Origin: Verrucomicrobiota bacterium
Lineage (GTDB): Bacteria; Verrucomicrobiota; Verrucomicrobiia; Palsa-1439
NCBI GenBank assembly: GCA_003152315.1
Contig: PLZV01000059.1
Span: 37,868 to 81,645 of the forward strand
DNA length: 43,778 nucleotides
Direction of reading: 5' to 3'
This document shows positions 9,417 through 18,182 of the stretch, one piece after another; the first letter of the stretch is position 1; every line of letters starts with the position of its first letter. The position numbers were made by a program, and so were the translations under genes. The notes beneath the pieces are model-generated. The model had not been told where the DNA came from and did not search any database. It worked only from the letters and a program-made list of their open reading frames with translations.

Positions 9417-12125
9417 ATGAGTATATTCGCCAAGACATCCATTCGCGGCAAGTTGATGTGGATTACGATGCTCACCACTACGGGAGCCGTAATCCTCGCG
9501 TGCCTCGCCTTTGGCACATACGAGTTAATCAACTATCGCCACCAGATGAGTCGCGATCTTTCCGTGTTGTCCGAGATGATCAGCGCGGAGCAAGGGGTCG
9601 GGCGGGAGATTTCCGACCCCGAAGTAGTCAGGGAAGTGAATTCCTGGGCCAGCCAACAGCGGCCTGTCGTGCTGGCTTGCGTGTACAGCAAGGACGGCCG
9701 CCTCTTGATCAAATACGCCCGCGACAACGACATACCGCGGCGAGCGGTGCCCCAACTGTTGGGAGATGACATTGACCGAATCGAGCAAGGCTACCTCGTC
9801 CTCTATCAGCCGATTCTCCTGCAGGGAAAGAAAACTGGCACGGTCTTCATCCGCTCCGACCTGCGCTGGTTATCCGAGCGCCTGGTGGACGATCTCCGCA
9901 TCGTCGCGATCATCCTGCTCTCCTCATGGCTGGTGGCGCTGCTGTTGGCCTCGCGCTTGCAACGCCTGATTTCGGCCCCAATCCTCGACCTGGTGGAATC
10001 CGCGCGAACTGTCTCGGAAACGCACGACTATTCGATTCGCGCCGCGATTTCCTCAAATGACGAACTCGGGTTGTTGACCGGGGAGTTCAACCAAATGCTC
10101 CAGCGCATCCAGCAGCAGGACGAAGCGCTGCGTAGCGCGAAGGAAAAGGCCGAGTCCGCCACCCGTACCAAGAGTGAATTCCTCGCCAACATGAGCCATG
10201 AGATCCGCACCCCGATGAACGGGATCATTGGCATGACCGACCTGGCGCTGGACACGGAACTCTCCCCCGATCAGCGCGAGTACCTCAACACCGTCAAGCT
10301 TTCCGCCGATACGCTGCTCGCCTTGATTAACGATATCCTCGACTTCTCGAAAATTGAAGCGGGCAAGCTCGACTTGGATCCCATCGATTTCAGTTTGCGC
10401 GATAACCTGGGTGATACCCTCAAAACCCTGGCCATGCGCGCCCACCAGAAGGGGCTCGAGCTGGCCGCGCACATCCTGCCGGACGTCCCCGATGAATTGG
10501 TCGGCGACCCAATTCGCCTTCGCCAGATCGTGGTCAATCTCATCGGCAACGCGATCAAGTTCACCGAGACCGGTGAGATCGTCGTTCGCGTCGAGTTGGA
10601 CTCGCGGGTGGGTGACGACATCCACCTGCACTTTGCCGTGAGCGACACGGGTATCGGCATTCCCGCGGACAAACAGAGCGTCATTTTCGAGGCCTTCTCG
10701 CAGGCGGACGGTTCGACCACGCGCAAGTACGGGGGCACGGGACTCGGTCTCGCCATTGCCACGCAGTTGGTCCAGATGATGGGCGGTAAAATCTGGGTCG
10801 AAAGCGAAGTGGGCAAGGGCAGTACCTTCCATTTCACTGTGGTGCTGCGTCCGTCGAAGGACCTCAAATTGAAAACTCGCGCTTGTCGTGCGGACATGGA
10901 AGGACTACGAGTGCTCGTTGTCGATGACAACGCCACGAATCGACGGATCGTCGAGGAGGTGCTGCAGGGTTGGCAGATGAAGCCGGCAACAGCCAGCAGC
11001 GCCGCAACGGCGTTCGCCATGCTGAAGAAGGAAGGCGCAAGTGGCACGCCGTTCGATCTGGTGTTATTGGATTGCGTGATGCCGGAGGTGGACGGCTTTG
11101 GTCTGGCCGAGCAAATCCAGCAGGACCAGGCCATCGCGCAGACGCCGTTAATCATGTTTTCCTCGACAGGCCACGGCAGCGTTGCGGCACGTTGCCGCGA
11201 GATGGGGCTGGCTGGCTACATGACCAAGCCCGTCAAGCAGTCCGAACTTTTCGATGTCATTTCCACTGCGCTCGGCGATCAGAACCAGCCTGCCGGAGGT
11301 CCCGCCACACCGGGCACGGTGGCCGAACCGGCTCCGCCGCGCAAGCTGCGCGTATTGTTGGCGGAGGACAATCCCGTCAACCAGCGTCTGGTCGTCAAGC
11401 TGATGGAGAAACATGACCACACGGTAGTCGTCACCGGCAATGGGAAAGAAGCGCTGGCCGCGCTGGAAAATGGGCAGTTCCACGTGGTGATCATGGACGT
11501 ACAGATGCCAGAGATGGGCGGTTTTGAGGCCGTGGGGATCATTCGCGAGCGCGAAAAGGCAACGGGTGCGCACATACCGATCATCGCCATGACTGCGCAC
11601 GCCCTGAAAGGCGACCGCGAACGCTGCCTCGAGGCGGGAATGGACGCATACGTTTCCAAACCCATCCAGGCCCGGTTGTTATTCGAAGCGATCGCGAGCG
11701 TGGTTCCCATGACCGCGGCGGACGTGACCATGGAAGAGAAGCCGGTACCGGAAAAGGTGCAACTCGGCACGGTGGTTTTCAACAGTGAAGGGGCGCTGGC
11801 CATGCTGGACGGCGATACCGAACTTTTTGTTGAACTGGTGAAGCTCTTCATGACCGAGTCCGTCGATTTGCAGGACCAGATCCACGATGCCATCGAGCAA
11901 CACGACGCGGAGCATTTGGAGCGGGCCGCGCATTCGCTGAAGGGGTCCGCCGCCGCCTTCTGCGGGGAATCGACCCGCGCCGTGGCGCAAAAGCTCGAAG
12001 CCGTCGGCGCGAGCGGCGATCTTGATAAGGCGGGCGACTTGTTTGTCGAATTGCAGGACGAATTGGTGCGGCTGAAGTACGCGCTGGCGGAATACCGGAA
12101 GGAGAGTGTGCCGTGCGAGTCTTGA
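9417..12125 (+). CDS. BarA-like hybrid kinase: HAMP-HisKA-HATPase-REC-REC-HPt
   Basis: 902 residues. TM1 is about 15-38, a periplasmic sensor of about 120 residues follows, TM2 is about 160-182 ([17 protein letters not shown]) and HAMP about 183-237. HisKA contains His261 ([15 protein letters not shown]). The HATPase has [17 protein letters not shown] and GGTGLGLAI. Receiver 1 has Asp552 (LLDCVMPE) and receiver 2 Asp694 (IMDVQMPE). The C-terminal HPt has His839 (AAHSLKGSA). All phosphorelay residues are present. This is the tripartite plan of BarA and TorS-like kinases, with one extra receiver. It is the only HPt in the cluster, so it may serve the neighbouring hybrids too (inference). Its 3' end overlaps the next gene by 13 bases. 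Confidence 0.94.
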   Translation: MSIFAKTSIRGKLMWITMLTTTGAVILACLAFGTYELINYRHQMSRDLSVLSEMISAEQGVGREISDPEVVREVNSWASQQRPVVLACVYSKDGRLLIKYARDNDIPRRAVPQLLGDDIDRIEQGYLVLYQPILLQGKKTGTVFIRSDLRWLSERLVDDLRIVAIILLSSWLVALLLASRLQRLISAPILDLVESARTVSETHDYSIRAAISSNDELGLLTGEFNQMLQRIQQQDEALRSAKEKAESATRTKSEFLANMSHEIRTPMNGIIGMTDLALDTELSPDQREYLNTVKLSADTLLALINDILDFSKIEAGKLDLDPIDFSLRDNLGDTLKTLAMRAHQKGLELAAHILPDVPDELVGDPIRLRQIVVNLIGNAIKFTETGEIVVRVELDSRVGDDIHLHFAVSDTGIGIPADKQSVIFEAFSQADGSTTRKYGGTGLGLAIATQLVQMMGGKIWVESEVGKGSTFHFTVVLRPSKDLKLKTRACRADMEGLRVLVVDDNATNRRIVEEVLQGWQMKPATASSAATAFAMLKKEGASGTPFDLVLLDCVMPEVDGFGLAEQIQQDQAIAQTPLIMFSSTGHGSVAARCREMGLAGYMTKPVKQSELFDVISTALGDQNQPAGGPATPGTVAEPAPPRKLRVLLAEDNPVNQRLVVKLMEKHDHTVVVTGNGKEALAALENGQFHVVIMDVQMPEMGGFEAVGIIREREKATGAHIPIIAMTAHALKGDRERCLEAGMDAYVSKPIQARLLFEAIASVVPMTAADVTMEEKPVPEKVQLGTVVFNSEGALAMLDGDTELFVELVKLFMTESVDLQDQIHDAIEQHDAEHLERAAHSLKGSAAAFCGESTRAVAQKLEAVGASGDLDKAGDLFVELQDELVRLKYALAEYRKESVPCES

Positions 12126-12742
12126 TTGCGGAAGATGACGCGGTGTCGCGCCGCTTGCTGGAGGCGACTCTTGCCAAATGGGGGTACGAGGTCGTCGTGA
12201 CGACCGATGGCTTGCAGGCACTCGAGGTGTTGAGCCAACCCGACGCGCCGTCCCTGGCGATCCTCGACTGGATGATGCCGGGTTTGGATGGCGCGCAAGT
12301 CTGTCTCAAAGCCCGTGAGTTGGCCGGCGAACGGCTTCTCTATATGATTTTGCTCACCGCCAAGGGCCGCAAGGAGGACATTGTCGAAGGCCTTACCGCC
12401 GGCGCGGACGATTACGTGATCAAGCCATTTGACCGTTCCGAATTGAAGGCCCGCATCAACGCCGGCGAGCGCATCCTCCGCCTGCAAGCCGAGCTGGCCT
12501 CGCGCGTGAAGGAACTCGAACTCGCGCTCACCAACGTCAAGCTGTTGCAAGGATTGTTGCCGATTTGTTGCTACTGCAAGAAGATCCGCGACGACAAAAA
12601 CTACTGGCAGCAGGTGGACACCTACGTCGCCGACCACTCCGAGGCGCAATTCACCCACGGCATCTGCCCCGATTGTCGCGATAAGATCGTGAAGCCCGAA
12701 TTGGCCCGCCTCAAGCTCGACCAGGAAGTGGTCTGCAAGTAA
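12113..12742 (+). CDS. Response regulator with C-terminal four-cysteine motif
   Basis: 209 residues from a GTG start inside the last codons of the preceding kinase, preceded by GGAAGGAGA; the overlap implies translational coupling. The receiver occupies about 1-120: acidic pocket EDD (7-9), Asp52 (LDWMMP), Lys104 (KPFD). A coiled stretch (about 120-145) leads to a short tail with two CxxC pairs, Cys152/Cys155 ([11 protein letters not shown]) and Cys185/Cys188 (HGICPDC), suggesting a zinc-binding knuckle. This tail ('LLPICxxCKKIRDD...YWxQ...HGICPDC') is known from many response regulators and PAS proteins, but its function is not established. No DNA-binding domain is present, so output is probably protein- or nucleic-acid-directed. 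Confidence 0.9.
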   Translation: MRVLIAEDDAVSRRLLEATLAKWGYEVVVTTDGLQALEVLSQPDAPSLAILDWMMPGLDGAQVCLKARELAGERLLYMILLTAKGRKEDIVEGLTAGADDYVIKPFDRSELKARINAGERILRLQAELASRVKELELALTNVKLLQGLLPICCYCKKIRDDKNYWQQVDTYVADHSEAQFTHGICPDCRDKIVKPELARLKLDQEVVCK

Positions 12743-12766
12743 GCGGCAACTGGATTCGGCTTTGCC

Positions 12767-13068
12767 AAACGAACCCGATTCAAAAAATCCATTCGTACGT
12801 CCTAACATATTGCCGCCCTGCAACATCCATTCGCAATTTCGTGTTGGCAAATCCGGTTCGTTTCGCAGAAACACATGTTTCGCGGCCACTCCTCCCCTAA
12901 CGCCTCACCGTTGCCAGTCCTTTGTAGCGCCACTCGGTGCCTGCCCTGAGTCGGACCGAAGGGAGCGCCGTTTTGTTTGCCGCCGGTGCGCTTTAATTCA
13001 TAATGCACACGCCGACTATACCCATCCCGCCACCCTGTGTCCAGCAAAACTATCATTTGCCGATAGTC
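12767..13068 (+). repeat. Interspersed composite repeat, copy B
   Basis: Block 1 (about 12767-12880) is bounded by AAACGAACCC on the left and GGTTCGTTTCGCAGAAACA on the right, with AACATATTGCC between them. Block 2 (13013-13068) reads CTATACCCATCC, GTGTCCAGCAAAAC, then a small hairpin CTATC-ATTTGCC-GATAG. Between the blocks are about 130 bases without recognisable content. Order and orientation of blocks match copies A and C. The whole 490-base gap 12743-13232 shows no credible gene; the frame at 12762-13136 is made of the repeat. Confidence 0.65.
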
Positions 13069-13104
13069 GCTGCGGGACAAGAGTCGGGGATCAAGCGTTC
13101 GTAG

Positions 13105-13179
13105 AACGGGCGTCCCGCCCGTTTGTCTCAGGTTGAGATCCCCGGATTAAGGGGCGTGTGCTTCGCGAGAAGCACACGC
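13105..13179. repeat. Two adjacent hairpins in the gap downstream of hldA
   Basis: The first hairpin is AACGGGCG-TCC-CGCCCGTT (13105-13123, 8-bp stem). The second has an 11-bp stem around a GCGA tetraloop (GCGTGTGCTTC-GCGA-GAAGCACACGC, 13154-13179). They lie between convergent genes: the response regulator on plus and the heptose kinase on minus. Neither is followed by a strong T-run, so a role as classical terminators is doubtful. The first is preceded by GTAG, as is the hairpin at 39301-39321, which suggests a family of small palindromic repeats. Confidence 0.45.
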
Positions 13180-13232
13180 GCACTATCAGTTAGCGTCTAA
13201 GAACCTCGTGATTGAAGGGATTCTGGCTCCGC

Positions 13233-14243
13233 TCAGCGCCGTTTCCGCGCGAAGCTCTCCACTAGTTCGCCCGGCGAGCAGGTTGCGGTGCCGACCTTGC
13301 CGACGACGACACCCGCCGCGTGATTCGAGATCTCCGCCGCCTCAATCGGACCGGCACCCGCCGCCAGCGCCAGCACGAGCGTCGCAATCACCGTATCGCC
13401 GGCGCCCGACACATCGAATACCTCCTGCGCGACCGTCGGGATGTGGTGTGGCTTCTTGCCGGGACGGAACAAACATACCCCATGCTCGCCGAGTGTGATC
13501 AGCAGGTTGCGCGGCTTCCAGGTGCGCAATAGCTTTTGCCCCACGCGCAGCAGCGCTTCGTCGCCCAACACATCCTTATTGACCGGCTCGACGTACGGCA
13601 GGCCCGCCGCCGCGAACGCCTCGGCCCGGTTCGGTGTCACCGCGGTGAGCCCGGAGTAGCGGAGTCGGTGGCGCGAATTCGGGTCGGCGGCAGTCGTTTT
13701 GCGCGTCTGATGGGCCCGTCGTTGCAGGATGTTGAGCAGCCTTTGTGACAGAACGCCTTTGGCGTAGTCCTCGAAGACCACGGCCGAGAAGCCCTCCAGA
13801 TGGGACTCGAAACATTCCAACACTTTGCGCTCCAGTGCGGGCGATAGTTCGAGACATTTTTCGCGGTCGAAGCGGACCATCTGCTGGTTGTGGGCGACGA
13901 TGCGCGTCTTGACCGTCGTCGGACGGTTGGGATCCACAATCAGGCCGTTCGTATCGATGCCCTGTTGTTCGAGCAAATCGCGCAGTTCCGCGCCGGCATC
14001 ATCGTCCCCGAGCACGCCGAGGACGCTGACCGACGAGCCGAGCGCGCGGAGGTTGCGGGCGACATTTGCGGCGCCGCCGGGAAAGGACGATTCCTTCGTG
14101 ATTTCCACCACGGGCACGGGCGCCTCAGGCGAGATGCGGAAGACTTTCCCCTTGAGAAGCCGGTCGAGCATCACATCGCCGACCACGAGGATGCGTTGAT
14201 GGGGAAAGCGGGACAGGATTTCGCGGAGTCGCTTGGAGGTCAT
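13233..14243 (-). CDS. hldA: D-glycero-beta-D-manno-heptose-7-phosphate kinase (PfkB/ribokinase family)
   Basis: 336 residues from ATG at 14243, which overlaps the stop of the preceding gene as ATGA. It phosphorylates heptose-7-phosphate at C1 for ADP-heptose, needed for the lipopolysaccharide inner core. PfkB features: N-terminal VVGDVMLDR, the APVPVV and PGGAANVARN sugar-binding block, TTVKTRIVA, DPNSR, the LVT/VTPNRAE stretch, and the C-terminal anion hole DVSGAGDTVIAT. Length fits a stand-alone kinase: the nucleotidyltransferase half found in E. coli HldE is absent and must be encoded elsewhere. An upstream in-frame codon at 14273 is less likely because of the neat ATGA coupling. Confidence 0.88.
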   Translation of the reverse strand: MTSKRLREILSRFPHQRILVVGDVMLDRLLKGKVFRISPEAPVPVVEITKESSFPGGAANVARNLRALGSSVSVLGVLGDDDAGAELRDLLEQQGIDTNGLIVDPNRPTTVKTRIVAHNQQMVRFDREKCLELSPALERKVLECFESHLEGFSAVVFEDYAKGVLSQRLLNILQRRAHQTRKTTAADPNSRHRLRYSGLTAVTPNRAEAFAAAGLPYVEPVNKDVLGDEALLRVGQKLLRTWKPRNLLITLGEHGVCLFRPGKKPHHIPTVAQEVFDVSGAGDTVIATLVLALAAGAGPIEAAEISNHAAGVVVGKVGTATCSPGELVESFARKRR

Positions 14244-15181
14244 TTGAGTTGTTCGAGTGTCGCCGCCGCCCACAACGGGACGAGCAATTCATGATGGCCG
14301 ACGATGTAATAGCCATGACCGCCCTTGTGTGTGGGGCGACGGACGACGTTTTCGTCAGGACGATAATGGCGGATCATGTCGAACGTGACGGTGGTGAGGT
14401 TGTCCACCTTGTGGCCGAGGTTGCGGGCGATCGTGAGCGCCTTGAGGAACACCTCGGGCATGATGACGGCCGAGCCGATGTTCAGGACGATGCCGCCCTC
14501 GAGTTGGGCGACGACCGCGGCGAATTTCTGGAAGTCGAGGTACGTCGCTTCGCCGAGCACGCTGCCGTCCGCCGTCGGGTGCTGATGAATGATGTCCGTG
14601 CCGATGGCGATATGGACGGTGGCGGGAACCTTACTGACGACACTCTGGTGGAGGATGCTCAACTCGCGGTTGCGAAACTGGCCGGTGACGATGGCTTCCC
14701 CGAGCGCGCGGCCCGCGCCGAGGCCTTGTTTTACGCCGGCCGCGAGTGCCTGGTTCATGAGACGGCCCGTTTCGTCGATCATGCCAAAACTGCCATCATC
14801 GAGGCCGCGCTGGACGTCTTCGCTCGTCTCGCCAATGTAGGCGAGTTCGAAATCATGGATGGCGCCCGCGCCGTTGAAGGCGATGGCCGAGATGACGCCG
14901 CGTTGGATGAGGTCGATGAAGATCGGGTTGAGGCCGCACTTGATCGTGTGGGCGCCCATCATCACCACGATGGGCCGCTGGTTGCGGACCGCCGCGACCG
15001 TTGCGTCGACGATGGCGCGGAAATCGTTGCCCACGAGGATGTGCGGCAGTGAGTCGAGAAACTGCGCGAAGCTGCCGCCGGCCTTCCAGACGTGCGCCAG
15101 CTCGTCGAGATGGACTTTGTTCGGTCGCTCGCGAATCGGGTAGGTGCGGATGCGATCGAAGTCGAGCGGGGGAAATTCCAT
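14240..15181 (-). CDS. Conserved protein, distantly deoxyhypusine-synthase-like
   Basis: 313 residues from MEFPPLDFD; the ATG (15181) lies one base after the upstream stop, a better start than the one 30 bases earlier. The central part (MMGAHTIKCGLNPIFIDLIQ, then AIAFNGAGAIHDFELA and GETSEDVQRGLDDGSFGM) has the plan of the NAD-binding core of deoxyhypusine/homospermidine synthases: a 'no-go' helix, then NGAxxxHD. I cannot find the catalytic-lysine region of true DHS. The C-terminus (HKGGHGYYIVGHHELLVPLW) is different. I believe similar proteins sit beside heptose kinase genes in other bacteria, but this is from memory. Its chemistry is unknown; the operon suggests a link to heptose or lipopolysaccharide metabolism. 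Confidence 0.6.
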   Translation of the reverse strand: MEFPPLDFDRIRTYPIRERPNKVHLDELAHVWKAGGSFAQFLDSLPHILVGNDFRAIVDATVAAVRNQRPIVVMMGAHTIKCGLNPIFIDLIQRGVISAIAFNGAGAIHDFELAYIGETSEDVQRGLDDGSFGMIDETGRLMNQALAAGVKQGLGAGRALGEAIVTGQFRNRELSILHQSVVSKVPATVHIAIGTDIIHQHPTADGSVLGEATYLDFQKFAAVVAQLEGGIVLNIGSAVIMPEVFLKALTIARNLGHKVDNLTTVTFDMIRHYRPDENVVRRPTHKGGHGYYIVGHHELLVPLWAAATLEQLK

Positions 15182-15182
15182 G

Positions 15183-16025
15183 TCAGCGTTCCGACGCGAG
15201 GGTGCCGGCATTCAGGGACAACGGCGCGGACCTGACCGAGTCGCTGGGTTTGTTGGTCGTGGCCGGCGCAGGCTTGCCCGGCGTGATGCTGAAGAGGACC
15301 AACTTCGCGTTGCCAAGTTTCAACTCGGAACTGACCAGCAGCGGCAGGTGGCGCGCGTCGTCGCTGATCCAAAACCACATGCGGCCCTGATTGGCGGACA
15401 CGATATTCAGCGTCGGGTTCGGCTCGACCCGCAGCGCCTGGACATCACCGACGGGGCGCACCCACATCACCTTGCGTAGGTCGGGGCGGATGGTGACGTT
15501 GTAGTTGGTGTTGGCGGCGTTGATCATGAACGACTGCTCGGAGTCGAGAAGCAGTTTCTGCGTGCGTACGTAGTAGAGCGACGAGACCACGTCCTGGACG
15601 GGCTGATCGAGCGGTGTCCGGTGCTCACGGCCGTTGATCCGGCTCTTCATGACGGTCTCTTTGCTCGCGTAATCGAAGTGCGTGTCGTTGTTCTTGTGAT
15701 GCTTGCCCTCGGTCCGGTCTTCATGGTATTGGCGCGCGAACAGGCCGGCGCAGTCGAGCCAGCTCTCCGCTGTGCTGTCGACCGGGAACAGAAATTCGGC
15801 CAACCCGCTGGTCTTCGCCTTCGCGACGAGATGATAGCAGTCGTGACCGTCCACCGGCTCGATGTCCGCCACTTCCAGCGTGCCGCGCCCGACGACGAAT
15901 GGTCCCCAGAAAATCTGGTAGGTGAGCTTTTCGCCGACGGAAAAGGGGATGGACTCATCGCCATCGGCGAGCGCCACGCCGGACAACGCGACAAGTAGTC
16001 CAAGAATTGCTGTAAGTCTTTTCAC
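15183..16025 (-). CDS. DUF3108 periplasmic or outer-membrane-associated protein
   Basis: 280 residues. The signal peptide is about 1-20 (MKRLTAILGLLVALSGVALA). The mature part matches the DUF3108 family: FSVGEKLTYQIFWGPFVVGRGTLEV near the start, then DSTAESWLDCAGLF, FDYASKETVMKSRI and MWFWISDDARHLPL. The family is predicted to be a secreted beta-barrel or lipocalin-like protein of unknown function in Gram-negatives. It is the first gene of a minus-strand operon; the next gene begins one base after its stop. A Thr/Pro/Ser-rich C-terminal tail of about 30 residues is probably disordered. The ATG at 16025 directly precedes the signal peptide. Confidence 0.85.
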   Translation of the reverse strand: MKRLTAILGLLVALSGVALADGDESIPFSVGEKLTYQIFWGPFVVGRGTLEVADIEPVDGHDCYHLVAKAKTSGLAEFLFPVDSTAESWLDCAGLFARQYHEDRTEGKHHKNNDTHFDYASKETVMKSRINGREHRTPLDQPVQDVVSSLYYVRTQKLLLDSEQSFMINAANTNYNVTIRPDLRKVMWVRPVGDVQALRVEPNPTLNIVSANQGRMWFWISDDARHLPLLVSSELKLGNAKLVLFSITPGKPAPATTNKPSDSVRSAPLSLNAGTLASER

Positions 16026-16167
16026 AATGCTGAGTTGCGCGGAGTATAGGAACGCCTTCCGCAGGTTTCAACGAAAAAGCCCGTGGGTTTAGTTACGCTG
16101 GTTGGACAGCATGGGCGCGCAAGTATTCAAACTTCTCTGGACAAGGTGTTGCGGCGACACGTGCAGC

Positions 16168-16195
16168 TTGCGCTTTTCATCGCGGCGGCTACACT
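16168..16195 (+). promoter_or_regulatory. Possible sigma70-type promoter
   Basis: TTGCGC (16168-16173), 16 bases, TACACT (16190-16195). If used, transcription would start at about 16201, only a few bases before the ATG at 16204, giving a nearly leaderless mRNA. No Shine-Dalgarno sequence is visible in front of that ATG, which would be consistent. The match is modest. Confidence 0.25.
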
Positions 16196-16203
16196 GCGAG
16201 CCC

Positions 16204-17118
16204 ATGCGGCAAAGACTCCAGCGGGTGTGCGTGGTTGCGCTCGCGATCTTGCTTGCCCACCGGCTGGCACAGGCCGAGCCGCTCACGAATGTTCCCGCCA
16301 CGCCCCTGCAACAATCCGACGACTGTGTGCTGCGACTACACGAGGTCTACGACGAAGCGACCCGTTTGGAGGGAAGAACCCCGCAGGAGCAGGCGGCGCT
16401 GGCGGATTGTGTCCGCTCGCGCGTGCTGAAGATCAAGGGATTGCTTGATCTTACGGAAGAGACGCGAAAAGACATCCAGAAAGCCGTTCGGGCCGCGGAA
16501 TCGGACAAAGCGGTGGACTACCTGGGCAGTGTGAAAATCTGCTGCGCGCGCGCGGAGAAATTGCTCCTCGAAGCCGAGGGATGCGCCACCAGCCTTGCAC
16601 TCAAGACCACGCCTCCGCCAGCAGCGCCGTTGGTCGCGACGAACGCCCTGGGCACCACCGATGTCAAAATCACCCCGCGCCCGCCGTCGCCACCGGCTAA
16701 TCGACGATTCGTTGAGCGCACCATGCAAACGTGCCTGCACCACGAGCAATTCGCCGCTCTGCTGGCGCGCGCGATGAATTTGAAACTCGACCCCCACGTG
16801 TCGCCCGAGGATTGCAGCAAGATGCTGGCGAAACTCGCCATCGAACCGCTCGGCGGCTGGCACCTCGGCAAATGCGTGACCGTGGATAACGTCTACGTGG
16901 CCTGCGCCCGCGCGATGAACCTGAAAGTGAAAGACCCCGAAGACCCGCTCAGCTACGGCCAGGCGTTGCGCGACGAGGGCCTGGGTGTGGACACGCTGTT
17001 GCCCGAGCGCGACCCGAAACTGGATCCACCGTTCGTGGTGGACTCCGAAGTGCGCGCATTCTTAACAAGCGGCTACGCCGCCCCTCTCCCCAGCGCCAAA
17101 CGCGTCGCGCCGGATTAA
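16204..17118 (+). CDS. Unrecognised secreted protein with internal repeat
   Basis: 304 residues from the ATG at 16204, chosen because it opens directly into a signal peptide (MRQRLQRVCVVALAILLAHRLAQA); the longer frame from 16102 would bury it. The mature N-terminal half is helical and acidic/basic (QEQAALADCVRSRVLKIKGL). A Pro-rich linker is at about 145-180. The C-terminal half has a repeated unit starting ARAMNLKLDP...LAIEPLGGW and ARAMNLKVKDP...LRDEGLGV, joined by GKCVTVDNVYVAC. This repeat faintly recalls surface-layer homology motifs, but I would not assign that family. Its last 4 bases overlap the convergent VOC gene. Confidence 0.65.
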   Translation: MRQRLQRVCVVALAILLAHRLAQAEPLTNVPATPLQQSDDCVLRLHEVYDEATRLEGRTPQEQAALADCVRSRVLKIKGLLDLTEETRKDIQKAVRAAESDKAVDYLGSVKICCARAEKLLLEAEGCATSLALKTTPPPAAPLVATNALGTTDVKITPRPPSPPANRRFVERTMQTCLHHEQFAALLARAMNLKLDPHVSPEDCSKMLAKLAIEPLGGWHLGKCVTVDNVYVACARAMNLKVKDPEDPLSYGQALRDEGLGVDTLLPERDPKLDPPFVVDSEVRAFLTSGYAAPLPSAKRVAPD

Positions 17119-17507
17119 GCAACCGGGGTGCGGCAACAAACCTCCAGCTTGTTGCCCTCCGGGTCTTCGAAGAACACGGCGTAATAATCCGGTTCCTCGT
17201 AGAGTTCCGGCCCTTCGATGTTCAAAGCGTCGGCGTTGCGCGCTACTTCTGCCACGCGGTCCACTTCCTCCCGCGTCTCCGCCCAGAACGCGATGCGTGT
17301 GCCGTTCGGTGTGTGGTTCGGGTCGTGCGTGAATCCAAAGAACTCCGTCACCGCGCTGCCACGCCGCGGCGCTTCGTAACTCACCCACTCCTTGAGTTTT
17401 TGATCGACGGTGAACCCAAGCGCATTCAGCACCGGCACATAAAACTTCCTCGCGCGTTCGACATCGCGCACGCGCAAATCAATGTGGTCAAAATGACGGG
17501 ATTTCAT
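17115..17507 (-). CDS. VOC-superfamily (glyoxalase/bleomycin-resistance-like) protein
   Basis: 130 residues with the paired beta-alpha-beta-beta-beta plan of the vicinal-oxygen-chelate fold: RHFDHIDLRVRDVERARKFYVPVLNALGF in the first module and YEEPDYYAVFFEDPEGNKLEVCC in the second. His in the first strand and Glu in the last (KLEV) are candidate metal ligands. Substrate cannot be inferred; family members include glyoxalases, dioxygenases and thiol transferases. It ends convergently with the plus-strand gene, overlapping by 4 bases. Confidence 0.85.
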   Translation of the reverse strand: MKSRHFDHIDLRVRDVERARKFYVPVLNALGFTVDQKLKEWVSYEAPRRGSAVTEFFGFTHDPNHTPNGTRIAFWAETREEVDRVAEVARNADALNIEGPELYEEPDYYAVFFEDPEGNKLEVCCRTPVA

Positions 17508-17571
17508 TCTGTCGTCAGGTTGTCCTCAAACTATTGCGCGGTGTCTTGAACACATGTGGCAAATTGAGTGT

Positions 17572-17673
17572 TCATGAACCTGCGTTCGGTTGGAAAGTCA
17601 TCACTTCTTTCTTCCAGCCCTTCGGACACAAGACCGTTTCACTCGGGCTGGTGCGGGCGACGATTTGGCTGCC
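17572..17673 (-). pseudogene. Duplicated 3' tail of a codA-like gene
   Basis: The minus strand encodes QIVARTSPSETVLCPKGWKK and a few more residues, matching the C-terminus of the intact deaminase at 18291 (QIVARTTPSETVLCPKGWKK). DNA at 17600-17672 and 18316-18388 aligns without gaps with about seven mismatches over 73 bases. Several differences are synonymous in this frame, suggesting it diverged under selection before being cut down. Nothing of the remaining 400 residues is left; the orphan hicB begins right where the tail breaks off. Confidence 0.7.
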
Positions 17674-17677
17674 TGTG

Positions 17678-17893
17678 CTAGACGGGGAGTTCACAGTACG
17701 TCGAGTAGCTGTGAGGCGCAGGAACGTCCAGACCCTCTTCGCGGAGACCGTCGAGATGGAATTGAACTGCCTCGTGCATTGTCCCTTCGACTTCCTCGTG
17801 TGTTGCGCCCGTGGCAATGCAGCCGGGAAGATCGGGTGAGAAGGCTGAGTAGCCCGTGGAGGTCTTTTCGACAACGATGAGATACTTCGTCAT
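17678..17893 (-). CDS. hicB: HicB-family antitoxin-like protein (orphan)
   Basis: 71 residues with the HicB partial-RNase-H-like fold: YLIVVEKTSTGYSAFSPDLPGCIATGATHEEVEGTMHEAV. In HicAB systems HicB neutralises the HicA mRNase and represses its own operon. No HicA (a small dsRBD-like toxin with a catalytic His) is found on either side, and the usual C-terminal DNA-binding extension is missing; this is the short form. It begins one base after the stop of a 5'-truncated gene, so it was probably co-transcribed with that gene before truncation. Orphan HicB-like genes of this length are common in Verrucomicrobia and cyanobacteria and may have other roles. Confidence 0.75.
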   Translation of the reverse strand: MTKYLIVVEKTSTGYSAFSPDLPGCIATGATHEEVEGTMHEAVQFHLDGLREEGLDVPAPHSYSTYCELPV

Positions 17894-17894
17894 T

Positions 17895-18074
17895 TTAGCA
17901 AACGGTTAGGGCTCGCTCCACTGGGCTGGGTAGCTGAATCGGCAGAAAATACGACGCCGGGTACAAGTAGTCTTCGCCAGACTCGTCAACGACTCGAATC
18001 AAAGAGTGCGCCTCACCTTCGGCGTCGGGCAACGCGCGGTAGATTTTCCGCAATTCCAGCGATGCTTTGTAGCC
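17895..18074 (-). pseudogene. 5'-truncated small gene upstream of hicB
   Basis: Minus-strand frame of 59 codons plus stop: YKASLELRKIYRALPD, then HSLIRVVDESGEDYLYPASY, FLPIQLPSPVERAL. This resembles the body of small conserved proteins of the type '.AsLe.rKiYrvipD...RVvDESGEDYLYPa.yF..ielP..v..al', which I recall as beta-barrel-like and of unknown function. The first 10-15 residues and the start codon are missing: a TGA (18075-18077) precedes the frame directly and no in-frame ATG/GTG lies ahead of the conserved part. It ends one base before hicB, suggesting a former two-gene unit. Confidence 0.55.
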
Positions 18075-18182
18075 TCAGTTCTTTACGCAGATAACAAACT
18101 CTGACTTTCGATGTTTCCTTCTCATGGCCGTCCGCGCAATAAGCGCTTGATTTTCATTCCTTTTTCCCCGGTTTTCAAGCTT

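Noticed and set aside
10053-11155. Minus-strand frames of 259 and 294 codons
   Set aside because: Both lie antisense to the HATPase and receiver domains of the BarA-like kinase; no known protein features.
11279-12889. Long minus-strand frame of 536 codons
   Set aside because: It runs opposite two clear plus-strand signalling genes with intact motifs; a GC-rich shadow frame.
12762-13136. Plus-strand frame of 124 codons
   Set aside because: Composed of interspersed repeat copy B; the same peptide scraps appear wherever the repeat occurs.
14249-15052. Plus-strand frame of 267 codons
   Set aside because: Antisense to the deoxyhypusine-synthase-like gene, which is operon-coupled on both sides.
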